Source: Terribium retamae (GTDB taxonomy: Bacteria > Pseudomonadota > Alphaproteobacteria > Rhizobiales > Rhizobiaceae). Taken from it: a stretch of DNA of 64,000 bases. This document shows, one piece after another, positions 1 to 8,332 of the stretch (position 1 is the first letter of the stretch; each line of letters begins with the position of its first letter). The position numbers and the translations under genes were made by a program. The notes below the pieces were generated by a model. The model saw nothing but the letters and a program-made list of their open reading frames with translations, had not been told where the DNA came from and searched no databases. Where the stretch lies: positions 1-64,000 of the forward strand of contig NZ_JAKREW010000021.1 in NCBI RefSeq assembly GCF_022347545.1. The letters are read 5' to 3'.

Positions 1-776
1 GACCGACGCCAACGGCAACACAACGACAGGCACCATCCTGGTCGACATCGTCGACGACGTGCCGACGGCGCGTGCCGACACCAACAGTGTGACGGAAGGT
101 GCCGATGTCAGCGGCAATGTTCTGACGGACGGCACGGACGATGTGCTGGGGGCGGACGGTGCGGCACCTGGCGGTGCGGTGACGGGTGTGAAGGCCGGCA
201 CGGACGTTACGACGGCTGCGGTCGGCAATCTCGGCCCTGCAGGTCTTGCCGGCCAGTACGGCACGCTGTTCCTGAACGCCAACGGCAGCTACACCTACAG
301 CGCCGATCCCGACAAGGTGACGGCCAATGCGGTCGACCACTTCGTCTACACCATCACCGATGGCGACGGCGACACCTCGACGGTGACGCTGGACATCACC
401 GTCAACAATGTGACGGTGACGGCGAGCGACACCGAGGCTCTGGTCAACGAGAAGGGCCTGGCAAGCGGCTCCTCGCCGCTGGACGGCAGCCAGATCTTCA
501 ACGGTGCGATCACGGCCGGAAGCGGCGCCGGTCCATACACCTATGCGCTGACTTCGTCGGCGACCGGTGCGCATGGCAATCTGGTGCTCAACACGGCCAC
601 CGGCACCTACACCTACACGCTGACCTCGACCTATGACGGTGCGACGACCGACAACGGCATCACCACCGAGGCAGGCAAGGACAGCTTCACCTATACGGTG
701 ACCGACGCCAACGGCAACACAACGACAGGCACCATCCTGGTCGACATCGTCGACGACGTGCCGACGGCGCGTGCCG
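1..776 (+). repeat. 77-bp exact direct repeat at domain boundaries
   Basis: Bases 1-77 recur without change at 700-776, a 699-bp period (233 codons, in frame). Each copy encodes TDANGNTTTGTILVDIVDDV plus PTARA, the junction between successive VCBS-like domains. The sequences diverge immediately after base 77. This is typical of recent intragenic duplication or gene conversion in repeat adhesins. Confidence 0.9.
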
Positions 777-3367
777 GCGCAGACATGAACGTACAGGAGA
801 CGGACGGCGTGACCAACGGCGTCAATCTCCTCGCCAACGATACCCAGGGTGCCGATGGTGCGACGCTCACCCATGTCAATCTCGGTAGCGGTTTCGTCGC
901 GATAACGACGGGAACGCCAGTCGCAGGCGGTGCTTATTCGTTCTCTGTCGCCGGTATTGGTGTCTACACGTTCAAAGCCGATGGCACCTGGACCTTTGAC
1001 CCTGCTGTCAACGCAAGCACGTCGAACCAGTCGGGCTCCTTCACCTATCGGATCACCGATGGGGATGGCGACACGTCGGATGCGACCCAGACCATCAACA
1101 TCGCCAACACCAACAATGTGCCGACGGGTGGCTCGGTTGCTGCTGCGATGGATGATGAGGGCCTGCTGCACGGGCTGGTTGGAGGCACGGGCGACGACAC
1201 GACAACCGCCTCGGCTTTCGCAACCGGCACGTTGAGCGGCTCGGGCGGAGACGGTGCGCTGTCCTACAGCTTCGCCAACCTCGCCGGTACGTCGGTGGGG
1301 ATCGGCCAGGAACAGGTCACGTACTCTTGGGACGGCACCTTGAGCAGGCTGCTGGCGACAATCACCACCAGCACGGTCGCAGCACGCGTCGGCCAGGTGC
1401 TGTTCACGGTGGATGTCACGCCGTCGACGGGTGCTTACCAGGTCAGTCTGGTCAATCCGGTGCTGCATGCCAATTCCAACAATGCAGAAGCCGGCGATCT
1501 TCAGCTGGCCTTGCAATACAAGGTCAGCGACAGCGATGGCGATACGAGCGCCGGCGATACCGGCACCGGCACGCTGACGATCAATTTCGACGATGACTCG
1601 CCGGTGAACTTCACTGCGCAGGCCATAACCATGGAGAACGGGGCCAACGCGATTGGCAGCGGCGCGCTCAATTTCTATGACAGCATCGGCGCGGATGGTG
1701 GCAGCGCGGTATTCTCCGGCACCAACGGTTCGACATTGATGAGCGGCGCAAGCGCCGTTACATCGGGGGGCAAGACCGTTCATCTCTATGGCTTCGGAAC
1801 CGATACGCTCACAGCCAAGATCGATCTCGACGGCAATGGAACGGACGAGACTACGGTCTTCACCGTCAAACTGTCGCCGAATGCGAAAAGCGAACCGAGC
1901 GATATCTATACGGTCCAGTTCTCCCGGGCGCTGGATGACGGCTCCGGAACGACAATCACCAGCTCGAATCTCAGCGATACAAGCAAGAGAGATTACAAGA
2001 TGGTGAATGACACCACGGCGAACGATCAGGACATCCTGATCTCTGCGTCGCACTCAAATGGATCGCAAGCTGCCGTCAATGGCAGCAGCGCGGGCTCGAG
2101 TGTTGCCTTTGGTGTCGACCAGCCTGTCGTCGGACTGGGTGATATACTTCGGTTTGATTTTGCAAAATCCGTCACCATGACCGGTAGTGGCTCCAATAAC
2201 GGCTACACCGACGGCGCCCATTACAATACGAACGGATTTTCGTTCACAGTGGATGGTACTGCCGGTTCCGGCGTGCTGGTGATGACCTATGATGCAAATG
2301 ACAACGCATCGAACAACTACACAGATCTGACCAATGATGCGGGAAGCAAGGATACGATAACGCAAATCTACAAGAACGGTGTGTTGCTGAATTTGAGCAG
2401 CCTCACGCAATCTGGTGGTGGCTACATCGTTCCTTCGGTTACCGGCGATGTCATATCGGTATACACTGCGGATGGGTACAACCGGATCGAGGTCAGCCAC
2501 GCCTCTGGCGCCGATTTCCAAATTTCCAATGTTGGGTACCTGCGCTTCGATGCCGGCAGTCCCCTGAATTTGTCCTTCAATATTCAGGCCACTGACGCAG
2601 ACGGGGATACGTCGACAGGCTCCATTGCGTTGACGACCACGCCTCCGACCAACACTATCAACGGTACGGCGGGCCATGACAATCTCGTTGCCGGTCTCGG
2701 TTCCGACACGCTGAACGGCTTGGCAGGCGATGACACTCTTGTCGGTGGTGCCGGAGCCGATGTCCTTGACGGCGGCACGCATTCGACACTCGGCGACACG
2801 GCGAGCTACCAGAATTCGGCAACTGGGGTGACGGTTGACCTCACGCTCGTCGGGACGGCTCAAACCTCCACGGGCGATGCCAGCGGCGACAAGCTGACCG
2901 GTATCGAGAACCTGATCGGTTCGAATCTCGCCGATCTGCTGACCGGCGACGGCAATGCCAACGTGCTCTACGGGTTGGACGGCAACGACACCCTGCATGG
3001 CGGTGGCGGCGACGATACGCTCTATGGCGGTGCCGGCCTGAACCACCTCTATGGTGAAGGTGGCAAGGATACCTTCGTCATCGACCAGTCGGCGCTTTCG
3101 GAAGTCGGCATGGTCGACGTCATCCATGACTACAGCAATGCCGACGGCGATGTCGTCGACCTCTCGGAACTGTTGAATGTCGCGCTGGGCACCAATGTCG
3201 GAACCGCGGGCTATGTCGACTACGACAACGCCACCGGCGCGTTGAAGGTCGACACCAATGGCGGCGGCGACAACTACGAGACGGTCGCGACGCTCAACAC
3301 GGGTCTGACGACCGTCAACATCCTCTACAGCGAGGACAATCACGACAAGTCGGGCACCGCGACCTGA
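2..3367 (+). CDS. VCBS/RTX repeat protein, type I-secreted, 3' part
   Basis: This is the C-terminal 1,121 residues of a very large exported protein; the reading frame is open at the left edge, so the true start lies outside the window. It contains several VCBS/cadherin-like units, recognisable by recurring DGDGDTS and DIVDDVPTA motifs. A linker follows, then glycine-aspartate nonapeptides of RTX type such as GDDTLVGGAGADVLDGG and GNDTLHGGGGDDTLYGG from about residue 890. The end (GKDTFVID...HDYSNADGDVVDLSELL) matches the T1SS C-terminal target domain used by ABC exporters. Such proteins are calcium-binding surface adhesins or biofilm proteins; the particular ligand cannot be read here. A 77-bp segment at 1-77 is repeated exactly at 700-776, showing duplication of domain ends. 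No exporter genes are in view. Confidence 0.85.
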   Translation, partial: TDANGNTTTGTILVDIVDDVPTARADTNSVTEGADVSGNVLTDGTDDVLGADGAAPGGAVTGVKAGTDVTTAAVGNLGPAGLAGQYGTLFLNANGSYTYSADPDKVTANAVDHFVYTITDGDGDTSTVTLDITVNNVTVTASDTEALVNEKGLASGSSPLDGSQIFNGAITAGSGAGPYTYALTSSATGAHGNLVLNTATGTYTYTLTSTYDGATTDNGITTEAGKDSFTYTVTDANGNTTTGTILVDIVDDVPTARAGADMNVQETDGVTNGVNLLANDTQGADGATLTHVNLGSGFVAITTGTPVAGGAYSFSVAGIGVYTFKADGTWTFDPAVNASTSNQSGSFTYRITDGDGDTSDATQTINIANTNNVPTGGSVAAAMDDEGLLHGLVGGTGDDTTTASAFATGTLSGSGGDGALSYSFANLAGTSVGIGQEQVTYSWDGTLSRLLATITTSTVAARVGQVLFTVDVTPSTGAYQVSLVNPVLHANSNNAEAGDLQLALQYKVSDSDGDTSAGDTGTGTLTINFDDDSPVNFTAQAITMENGANAIGSGALNFYDSIGADGGSAVFSGTNGSTLMSGASAVTSGGKTVHLYGFGTDTLTAKIDLDGNGTDETTVFTVKLSPNAKSEPSDIYTVQFSRALDDGSGTTITSSNLSDTSKRDYKMVNDTTANDQDILISASHSNGSQAAVNGSSAGSSVAFGVDQPVVGLGDILRFDFAKSVTMTGSGSNNGYTDGAHYNTNGFSFTVDGTAGSGVLVMTYDANDNASNNYTDLTNDAGSKDTITQIYKNGVLLNLSSLTQSGGGYIVPSVTGDVISVYTADGYNRIEVSHASGADFQISNVGYLRFDAGSPLNLSFNIQATDADGDTSTGSIALTTTPPTNTINGTAGHDNLVAGLGSDTLNGLAGDDTLVGGAGADVLDGGTHSTLGDTASYQNSATGVTVDLTLVGTAQTSTGDASGDKLTGIENLIGSNLADLLTGDGNANVLYGLDGNDTLHGGGGDDTLYGGAGLNHLYGEGGKDTFVIDQSALSEVGMVDVIHDYSNADGDVVDLSELLNVALGTNVGTAGYVDYDNATGALKVDTNGGGDNYETVATLNTGLTTVNILYSEDNHDKSGTAT

Positions 3368-3403
3368 TGACAGCGCAAGCGAACATGCTGTCTACACGAC
3401 TAT

Positions 3404-3441
3404 ACGCCAAGCCAAGGAGCACTCGCTCCTTGGCTTGGCGT
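3404..3441. terminator. Perfect 17-bp hairpin after the RTX gene
   Basis: Arms 3404-3420 and 3425-3441 are perfectly complementary around a 4-base loop (actc). The hairpin begins 36 bases after the RTX stop codon. There is no T tract on either side, so it may act as a Rho-independent-like terminator, as a 3' end stabiliser, or both. Confidence 0.7.
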
Positions 3442-3524
3442 CATGCTACATTTCAATCGGGTTTGGTTGCATATGCAGGGCGGCAGCGACCGCCCCGCTG
3501 TGCTTTTCTTGCGAGGGGGAGATT

Positions 3525-3887
3525 ATGAAGCATTCTTCTTTCGGTCTGGCATTGCTGCTGTCGCTCGGCGTGACGGGTGCCCAGGCCGCCGACATCATCG
3601 GCACGCCGGCAGGCGACTATTGCCGCACCGTGGGGACCTCCAACCTGATCCTGGAGGAGAATATGAGCACGCTGAAGACCGAGGTCGTGCGGCTGATGGA
3701 CGAGGCGGTTGCAGTGGCCAAGAGCGACGAGTGGGTCCACTCCTCGCGTCCGGTCTTTGTCTGGGCTTCGGAGGCCAAGGTCGCTTGCGGCATGGCCTAT
3801 GGCTACCTCAAGACCAATTACCGCGACGAGGACACGCTCAACAAATGCGAATGTTTCCACGATCGCATGGTTGAATACATGCACTAG
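3525..3887 (+). CDS. Small secreted protein with four cysteines, unknown function
   Basis: A 120-residue protein that I do not recognise. It begins with a clear Sec signal peptide (basic MKHSS, hydrophobic core, cleavage probably after GAQA), so the mature protein of about 99 residues should be periplasmic. Four cysteines (YC, ACGM, KCEC) suggest disulphides. The central part is helical with charged residues. I chose ATG 3525 because a purine-rich Shine-Dalgarno (gaggggga) lies just upstream and because the signal peptide starts there; a longer frame opening at 3435 would place non-signal sequence in front. It is monocistronic between two hairpins. Nothing in the neighbours indicates a role. 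Confidence 0.7.
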   Translation: MKHSSFGLALLLSLGVTGAQAADIIGTPAGDYCRTVGTSNLILEENMSTLKTEVVRLMDEAVAVAKSDEWVHSSRPVFVWASEAKVACGMAYGYLKTNYRDEDTLNKCECFHDRMVEYMH

Positions 3888-3893
3888 AGCAGC

Positions 3894-3914
3894 GGCGCCG
3901 TAGACTTCGGTGCC
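3894..3914 (+). terminator. Hairpin after small secreted protein
   Basis: Arms ggcgccg (3894-3900) and cggtgcc (3908-3914) pair with one G-U wobble around a 7-base loop, 6 bases after the stop codon. Only a weak T-rich run follows, so termination is plausible but unproven. Confidence 0.4.
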
Positions 3915-4024
3915 CACTCAAAATCCTCTTGCTTCTGGCAGCGCCGGCTATTTGCCGGGGAACCCTCTCGATCCAAATCGGGGGATGGGTTTCGTGCATC
4001 CGATGGTTACCGCGCGCCGACCTC

Positions 4025-4030
4025 TATAAT
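4025..4030 (+). promoter_or_regulatory. Candidate -10 box (TATAAT) for the lipoprotein gene
   Basis: A perfect TATAAT stands 64 bases upstream of the chosen ATG at 4094 in otherwise GC-rich sequence. The hexamer 17 bases upstream of it (gatggt) is a poor -35 match, so the assignment rests on the -10 alone. Confidence 0.3.
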
Positions 4031-4093
4031 CTTCAGCCTGTGCCGTGCGTCCTCGGGGGCGACCGTGGCAGGGAGCGGGGGAGCAGAACCGCA

Positions 4094-5305
4094 ATGCAAT
4101 CCAAATCGGGCCTATTCGGATCAAGCCGCGGCATGCTGCTGGCTGCGCTGCCGGTGTTGGCGCTGGTGGCGTGTCAATCCAAGACGGCGGGCGATGTTCT
4201 CGATCCCGGCGGCGCCTCGTCCGAGACCAAAAGCGCGAGCGAAAACCCCACATCACCGGCAGGCTCCTTGCCCGGGTCGCAGACTTTAGGCAATGGCGAA
4301 ACCAGGGTCTCGATGCTGCTGCCGCTTTCGGCCGGTGGCGCAATAGGGGAGAAAGGCCGCAGGATGTCCGACGCGGCCAAGCTTGCCATGTCGGATCTCG
4401 GCAACCAGTACATCACCCTGTCCATCCAGGATACGCGCGGCGACAGCACTGTCGCCAAGGACCTTGTCGTCAAGGCAATGGCTGCCGGTGCCAAGGTCAT
4501 CATCGGTCCGGTCGAACTCGACGCCGCGCAGCGTCTCACCTCCATTTCCGGCCCGACACGGCCGCCGGTCCTCGTCCTGGCGGAAAACTTCTCCGGCGCC
4601 CCGAGCCTCTATGCGATGGCCCTTAACGAGGCCGACAGCGCAGCAGCCGGTGCCGCGGCCATCGCCCAGAAGGGCAAGCGCAAATTCGTCCTGTTCGTCG
4701 CGAAAGGGCCGATCGCCGGGGCCATCGAAAAACGGGTGGTCAATGGCCTGAGCATCACCGGTGCTTCGCTCGCGCTCACCGTGCCCTTCGATCCTGCCAC
4801 CGGGGCGGAGAAGGCAGCGGCCGACATGCTGGCCACAGTCGCCACACCCGAAGGCGTGGTCATTGCCATCGGCGATGCCAGTCCGCTTCCCATCCTGCGT
4901 GCGCTGAAGGCGCAAGGCATCTCGCCCGACAAGGTCGCCATCGTCGGCACTGCGCGCTGGCTTGAACAACCGCTCGCCGATCCGCTGCTGCAAGGCGTCT
5001 ACGTGGCTGCGCTGGACAAGAACGAGACCGGCCCGATCGCCGACCGTTTCAAGGCGACCTATGGCTATGCGCCGGACGTCAACGCGATCTATGCCTATGA
5101 CAGCGTTGCGCTGACGGCTGGGATAGCCGGCGCGATGGGGCCGAAAGGCTTCACGCGCCAAGTCATCGAGAACCGGAACGGTTTCCGCGGATCGACCGGC
5201 GTGTTCCATTTCCGGGCCGACGGCGCCAGCGAACGTGCGATGTCGCTCTACCGGATCGAAAAAGGCGCAGCAAGAAAGGTCGCGAATTCGGTGTCGGGCT
5301 ACTGA
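4094..5305 (+). CDS. LpoA/Leu-Ile-Val-binding-like lipoprotein (PBP activator family)
   Basis: A 403-residue periplasmic lipoprotein. The N-terminus has a hydrophobic signal ending in the lipobox LVAC, so the cysteine at about residue 30 should be lipidated. The rest is a type 1 periplasmic-binding fold (Peripla_BP_6-like): an opening strand VSMLLPLS, then GPVELDAAQ, IAIGDASPLP and a C-terminal lobe with YGYAPDVNAIYAYDS. In alphaproteobacteria such proteins are annotated as penicillin-binding protein activators because of resemblance to LpoA, or as branched-chain amino-acid-binding proteins. No ABC permease is adjacent, which favours an envelope role over transport. The start is ATG 4094 with gcagggagcggggg upstream; the longer frame from 3929 has no signal sequence. 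Confidence 0.7.
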   Translation: MQSKSGLFGSSRGMLLAALPVLALVACQSKTAGDVLDPGGASSETKSASENPTSPAGSLPGSQTLGNGETRVSMLLPLSAGGAIGEKGRRMSDAAKLAMSDLGNQYITLSIQDTRGDSTVAKDLVVKAMAAGAKVIIGPVELDAAQRLTSISGPTRPPVLVLAENFSGAPSLYAMALNEADSAAAGAAAIAQKGKRKFVLFVAKGPIAGAIEKRVVNGLSITGASLALTVPFDPATGAEKAAADMLATVATPEGVVIAIGDASPLPILRALKAQGISPDKVAIVGTARWLEQPLADPLLQGVYVAALDKNETGPIADRFKATYGYAPDVNAIYAYDSVALTAGIAGAMGPKGFTRQVIENRNGFRGSTGVFHFRADGASERAMSLYRIEKGAARKVANSVSGY

Positions 5306-5310
5306 GCATT

Positions 5311-5342
5311 TTGTAGCCAAGTGGAATCACTTGGCGTTACAA
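5311..5342. terminator. Hairpin between convergent genes
   Basis: Arms ttgta-gccaagtg (5311-5323) and cacttggc-gt-tacaa (5328-5342) form a 13-bp stem with a 2-base bulge and a gaat loop. It lies 6 bases after the lipoprotein stop and 39 bases from the end of the convergent MFS gene, so it could terminate both transcripts. Confidence 0.5.
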
Positions 5343-5380
5343 GAATGCGACAAAAACAAAACTCGGAGCGGAGACGTGGG

Positions 5381-6712
5381 TTAGTCGGCCGAGCGGTTCT
5401 CCTGCCAGCCGCGGTCGATCGCCTGTCCGGCGATCCACAGTGCAGCCAGGGTGCAGATCGCGCCGGAGAGCAGGTAGGCGCCGGCCGAGATCAGGCCGAA
5501 ATTGGCCGAAAGCAGCAAGGCGGCCAGCGGTGCGAAGCCTGCGCCGAACATCCATGCCAGGTCCGACGTGACGGCCGAGCCCGTATAGCGATAGCGGCGC
5601 GAGAAGCGCGACGCCACCACGCCGGACGACTGGCCGAAGGACAGGCCGAGCAGGATGAAGCCCAGCACCATGAAGGCGATCTCGCCTGCCGTGCCGCCGT
5701 CGAGAAGCTGCGGCGCGAAGCCGCTGAAGGCGGCGATCGCGATTGCGGTGCTGAACAGCAGCGAGCGCCTGCCGATGCGGTCGGCGATCAGGCCGGAGGT
5801 GACGATTGCCAGCAGGCCGAACACTGCGCTTCCCGCCTCGATCAGCAGGAAGCGTCCCGGACCCTCCTTGGTGAACAGGAAGACCCAGGACAGCGGAAAC
5901 ACCGTCACCATGTGGAAGAGCGCGAAGCTCGCCAGCGGCACGAACGCGCCGATGCCGACGACGCGGCCCTCGGCCTTGAGGGTCTCGCGCACCCGCGTCG
6001 GCTGGAGTTCGCCGTTTTCGAACAGGCGCGTGAATTCGGGCGTCACGACAAGGCGCAGCCTAGCGAAGAGCGCCACGACATTGATGGCGAAGGCAACGAA
6101 GAACGGATAGCGCCAGCCCCAGCCGAAGAAGTCCTCGGCCGACAGGTTGAGAACGAAAAAGGCGAACAGCGTGCTGGCCACGATCAGTCCGATCGGGGCG
6201 CCGAGCTGCGGCACCATTGCATAGAGCCCGCGCCGGTTCTCGGGCGCGTTAAGCGACAGGAGCGAGGGCAGCCCGTCCCAGGTGCCGCCCCAGGCGATGC
6301 CCTGGCCGATGCGCGCCAGCGCCAGCAGCCAGCCTGAGGCCGCGCCGATGGTGGCATATCCCGGCAGGAAGGCGATGGCGACGGTCGAGGTGCCGAGCAG
6401 AAGGAGCGCGACCGTGAGCTTGGCGCTGCGGCCATATTGCCGGTCGACGGCCAGGAACAGGATCGTGCCGAGCGGCCTTGCCAGGAAGGCGAGCGCGAAG
6501 ATGGCGAAGGAGTAGGCGGTGGCCGTCAGCGGGTCGACGTTCGGGAACACCAGCTTCGGGAATACGATCACCGAGGCGATGGCATAGACGAAGAAGTCGA
6601 AGAACTCCGACGTCCGCCCAATGACCACGCCGACGGCGATGTCGCCGGGATTGACGTCATGATGGTCGGATACGATGCGGGCGTCGCGTTCGGCTTTTGT
6701 GGCTTCAGTCAT
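5381..6712 (-). CDS. MFS transporter, metabolite:H+ symporter (MHS) type
   Basis: A 443-residue inner-membrane protein with about twelve hydrophobic segments. Near the N-terminus is GRTSEFFDFFVYAIAS, the variant of the E-W/F-(Y/F)-D-F signature of the metabolite:H+ symporter subfamily (ProP, KgtP, citrate and shikimate carriers). The MFS motif DRIGRRSLL is in the cytoplasmic loop between the two halves. It probably imports an organic acid or zwitterion by proton symport; the substrate is not readable. I used the ATG at 6712 (MTEATKAE). A frame extension to 6799 runs into an intergenic repeat and gives repeat-derived residues, so it is unlikely. The gene is monocistronic and convergent with the lipoprotein gene. 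Confidence 0.8.
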   Translation of the reverse strand: MTEATKAERDARIVSDHHDVNPGDIAVGVVIGRTSEFFDFFVYAIASVIVFPKLVFPNVDPLTATAYSFAIFALAFLARPLGTILFLAVDRQYGRSAKLTVALLLLGTSTVAIAFLPGYATIGAASGWLLALARIGQGIAWGGTWDGLPSLLSLNAPENRRGLYAMVPQLGAPIGLIVASTLFAFFVLNLSAEDFFGWGWRYPFFVAFAINVVALFARLRLVVTPEFTRLFENGELQPTRVRETLKAEGRVVGIGAFVPLASFALFHMVTVFPLSWVFLFTKEGPGRFLLIEAGSAVFGLLAIVTSGLIADRIGRRSLLFSTAIAIAAFSGFAPQLLDGGTAGEIAFMVLGFILLGLSFGQSSGVVASRFSRRYRYTGSAVTSDLAWMFGAGFAPLAALLLSANFGLISAGAYLLSGAICTLAALWIAGQAIDRGWQENRSAD

Positions 6713-6740
6713 CTCTACAGTGCCGGCCGGCACTCCCAAC

Positions 6741-6855
6741 GTTCGAGCGTTTCCGTTTTCTCGGAAACGCGGAGATACTCTAACTCTTTGTTCACGCAAT
6801 TCCGGACGGAAAACCGCTGCGCACTTTTCCTGAAATTGCTCTAGAGCATGATCTC
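6741..6855. repeat. RIME-like mosaic palindromic element, copy A
   Basis: This contains three modules. A perfect hairpin gcgtttccg/cggaaacgc (6747-6770). An imperfect palindrome running from gcaattccgg to ctgaaattgc (6796-6839). An agagcatgat motif followed by ctcga (6843-6857). The same modules recur near 13471-13525 and 25391-25475. Rhizobial genomes carry such mosaic elements (RIME) between genes; membership is inferred from resemblance. Confidence 0.7.
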
Positions 6856-7010
6856 GAACCGAAGGTCAGCAAGACAAAGGTTGCGGACTTTCGGACAACG
6901 ATCATACAGTAAAACCCGAGAGAAGGAGCGAAATTCGTTCAGCTCCATCGGCCCCGGAGATAAATGCCGCGGTGCACCTAAAATCTTGATGCATCGCACT
7001 CGGCAGGGGG

Positions 7011-7029
7011 ATTGGACAAATTGTCCAAT
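7011..7029. promoter_or_regulatory. Perfect palindrome upstream of cyoA, probable operator
   Basis: Arms attggacaa (7011-7019) and ttgtccaat (7021-7029) are perfect inverted repeats around a single central base. It lies about 70 bases upstream of the chosen cyoA start, in the expected promoter/leader region. The sequence is not an FNR/FixK (TTGAT-N4-ATCAA) or Irr box; the cognate regulator is unknown. Confidence 0.65.
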
Positions 7030-7098
7030 GTCATGGCCGCGTCCGGCTCGGTTACTCCGTGGCATATCTTGCAGTGCACAATGACAGGCGGACGCCTC

Positions 7099-8328
7099 AT
7101 GTCCACAGATCAGTCACTTTTTGGGTTCTCTTCACACAGGCTGGGGCGAAGGCTTGCAAGCCTGCTGATCCTGCCTCTGGCCGCCATGCTCAGCGGCTGC
7201 GACTTCGTGGTGCTCGCGCCTTCGGGCGACATTGCCGCGCAGCAGCGGGACCTGCTCGTGATTTCGACGCTGCTGATGCTGATCATCATCGTGCCGGTGA
7301 TGGCGCTGACGGTGTTCTTCGCCTGGCGTTACCGGCAGTCCAACGCCTCGGCCACCTATGCGCCCGACTGGGACCACTCCACCAAGCTGGAGCTCGTCAT
7401 CTGGGCCGCGCCGCTGCTCATCATCATCTGCCTCGGTGCGCTGACCTGGCTCGGCACCCATCTGCTCGATCCCTATCGGCGCCTCGACCGGATCGCGCCG
7501 GGCCAGCCGGTGACGGAAGACCACCGGCCTCTCAGGGTCGAGGTCGTGTCGCTCGACTGGAAGTGGCTGTTCATCTACCCCGAATACGGCATCGCCACGG
7601 TCAACGAGGCGGCAGCACCCGTCGGCCGGCCGATCGATTTCCGCATCACCTCGTCCGGCGTGATGAACTCCTTCTACGTTCCCGCGCTCGCCGGCATGAT
7701 CTACTCCATGGCTGGCATGGAGACGAAGCTGCATGCCGTGATCAATCACGAGGGCAGCTATACGGGCTTCTCGGCCAACTACAGCGGTGCCGGCTTCTCC
7801 GGCATGCGCTTCGCATTCCATGGCCAGTCGCAGGCAGGCTTCGACGAGTGGGTGGCGAAGGCCAAGGCCGCCGGCCAGACGCTGGACAAGGCAAACTACT
7901 TGCAGCTGGAGCGGCCGAGCGAGAATGAGCCGGTCCGCCGCTACGCCTCGGTCGATCCCAACCTCTACCAGGCGATTCTCAACATGTGCGTCGAGCCCGG
8001 CAAGATGTGCATGAACGAGATGATGGCGATCGATGCCAAGGGAGGCCTCGGCCTGGAAGGCGCCTACAACACCCTGCCGCTCGAATACGACAAGTTCGCC
8101 CGGCGCGGTTCGATCTTTGGTCCGCGGCCATCCTATGTTGCTTCCATCTGCACGGCCGAGGAGGCGGAAGCAGCCTTCCGCGCCGCGCGCAACGGCGGCG
8201 ACAACAGCATCGGTCCCAAGGACCATTCCCCGCTTCGTGGTGCCGGCCTGCTTCGGCCCTGGCCGCGTCCCGAACTGCCCGGCGCGATGTCGCAACTGGA
8301 CGTCCCCGCTCTTTCTTCAAGGCTTTGA
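7099..8328 (+). CDS. cyoA: Cytochrome bo3 ubiquinol oxidase subunit II
   Basis: A 409-residue lipoprotein subunit of the terminal quinol oxidase. The signal ends in lipobox LSGC (Cys34). Two transmembrane helices follow (about 50-75 and 95-120), then a periplasmic cupredoxin-fold domain beginning near VEVVSLDWKWLFIYPE. As in all quinol oxidases, the CuA ligand motif of cytochrome c oxidases is absent. The length is above the E. coli protein (about 315 residues), with an extended C-terminal tail typical of alphaproteobacterial CyoA. The ATG at 7099 has AGGCGG upstream; an in-frame ATG at 7081 is possible. It is first in a cyoABCD-SURF1-kinase operon, 4 bases before cyoB. Confidence 0.93.
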   Translation: MSTDQSLFGFSSHRLGRRLASLLILPLAAMLSGCDFVVLAPSGDIAAQQRDLLVISTLLMLIIIVPVMALTVFFAWRYRQSNASATYAPDWDHSTKLELVIWAAPLLIIICLGALTWLGTHLLDPYRRLDRIAPGQPVTEDHRPLRVEVVSLDWKWLFIYPEYGIATVNEAAAPVGRPIDFRITSSGVMNSFYVPALAGMIYSMAGMETKLHAVINHEGSYTGFSANYSGAGFSGMRFAFHGQSQAGFDEWVAKAKAAGQTLDKANYLQLERPSENEPVRRYASVDPNLYQAILNMCVEPGKMCMNEMMAIDAKGGLGLEGAYNTLPLEYDKFARRGSIFGPRPSYVASICTAEEAEAAFRAARNGGDNSIGPKDHSPLRGAGLLRPWPRPELPGAMSQLDVPALSSRL

Positions 8329-8332
8329 CGTA

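Larger units (their letters stand above)
6713..7098. other. Intergenic region upstream of cyoA (386 bp)
   Basis: No convincing gene is present. The left third is the RIME-like repeat. A weak promoter-like pair ttgcgg (6881-6886) and atacag (6904-6909) with 17-base spacing could drive cyoA. A perfect 19-base palindrome sits at 7011-7029. The short reading frames here overlap the repeat and lack ribosome-binding sites. Confidence 0.5.

Noticed and set aside
2054..3343. Antisense open frame of 429 codons opposite the RTX gene
   Set aside because: It mirrors the repeat-rich coding strand, has no recognisable domain and no ribosome site. It is a by-product of high-GC codon usage.
5321..6337. 338-codon plus-strand frame over the MFS gene
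   Set aside because: The product is Gln/Arg/Glu-rich with no domain, and the minus-strand MFS protein has clear membrane helices and signatures.
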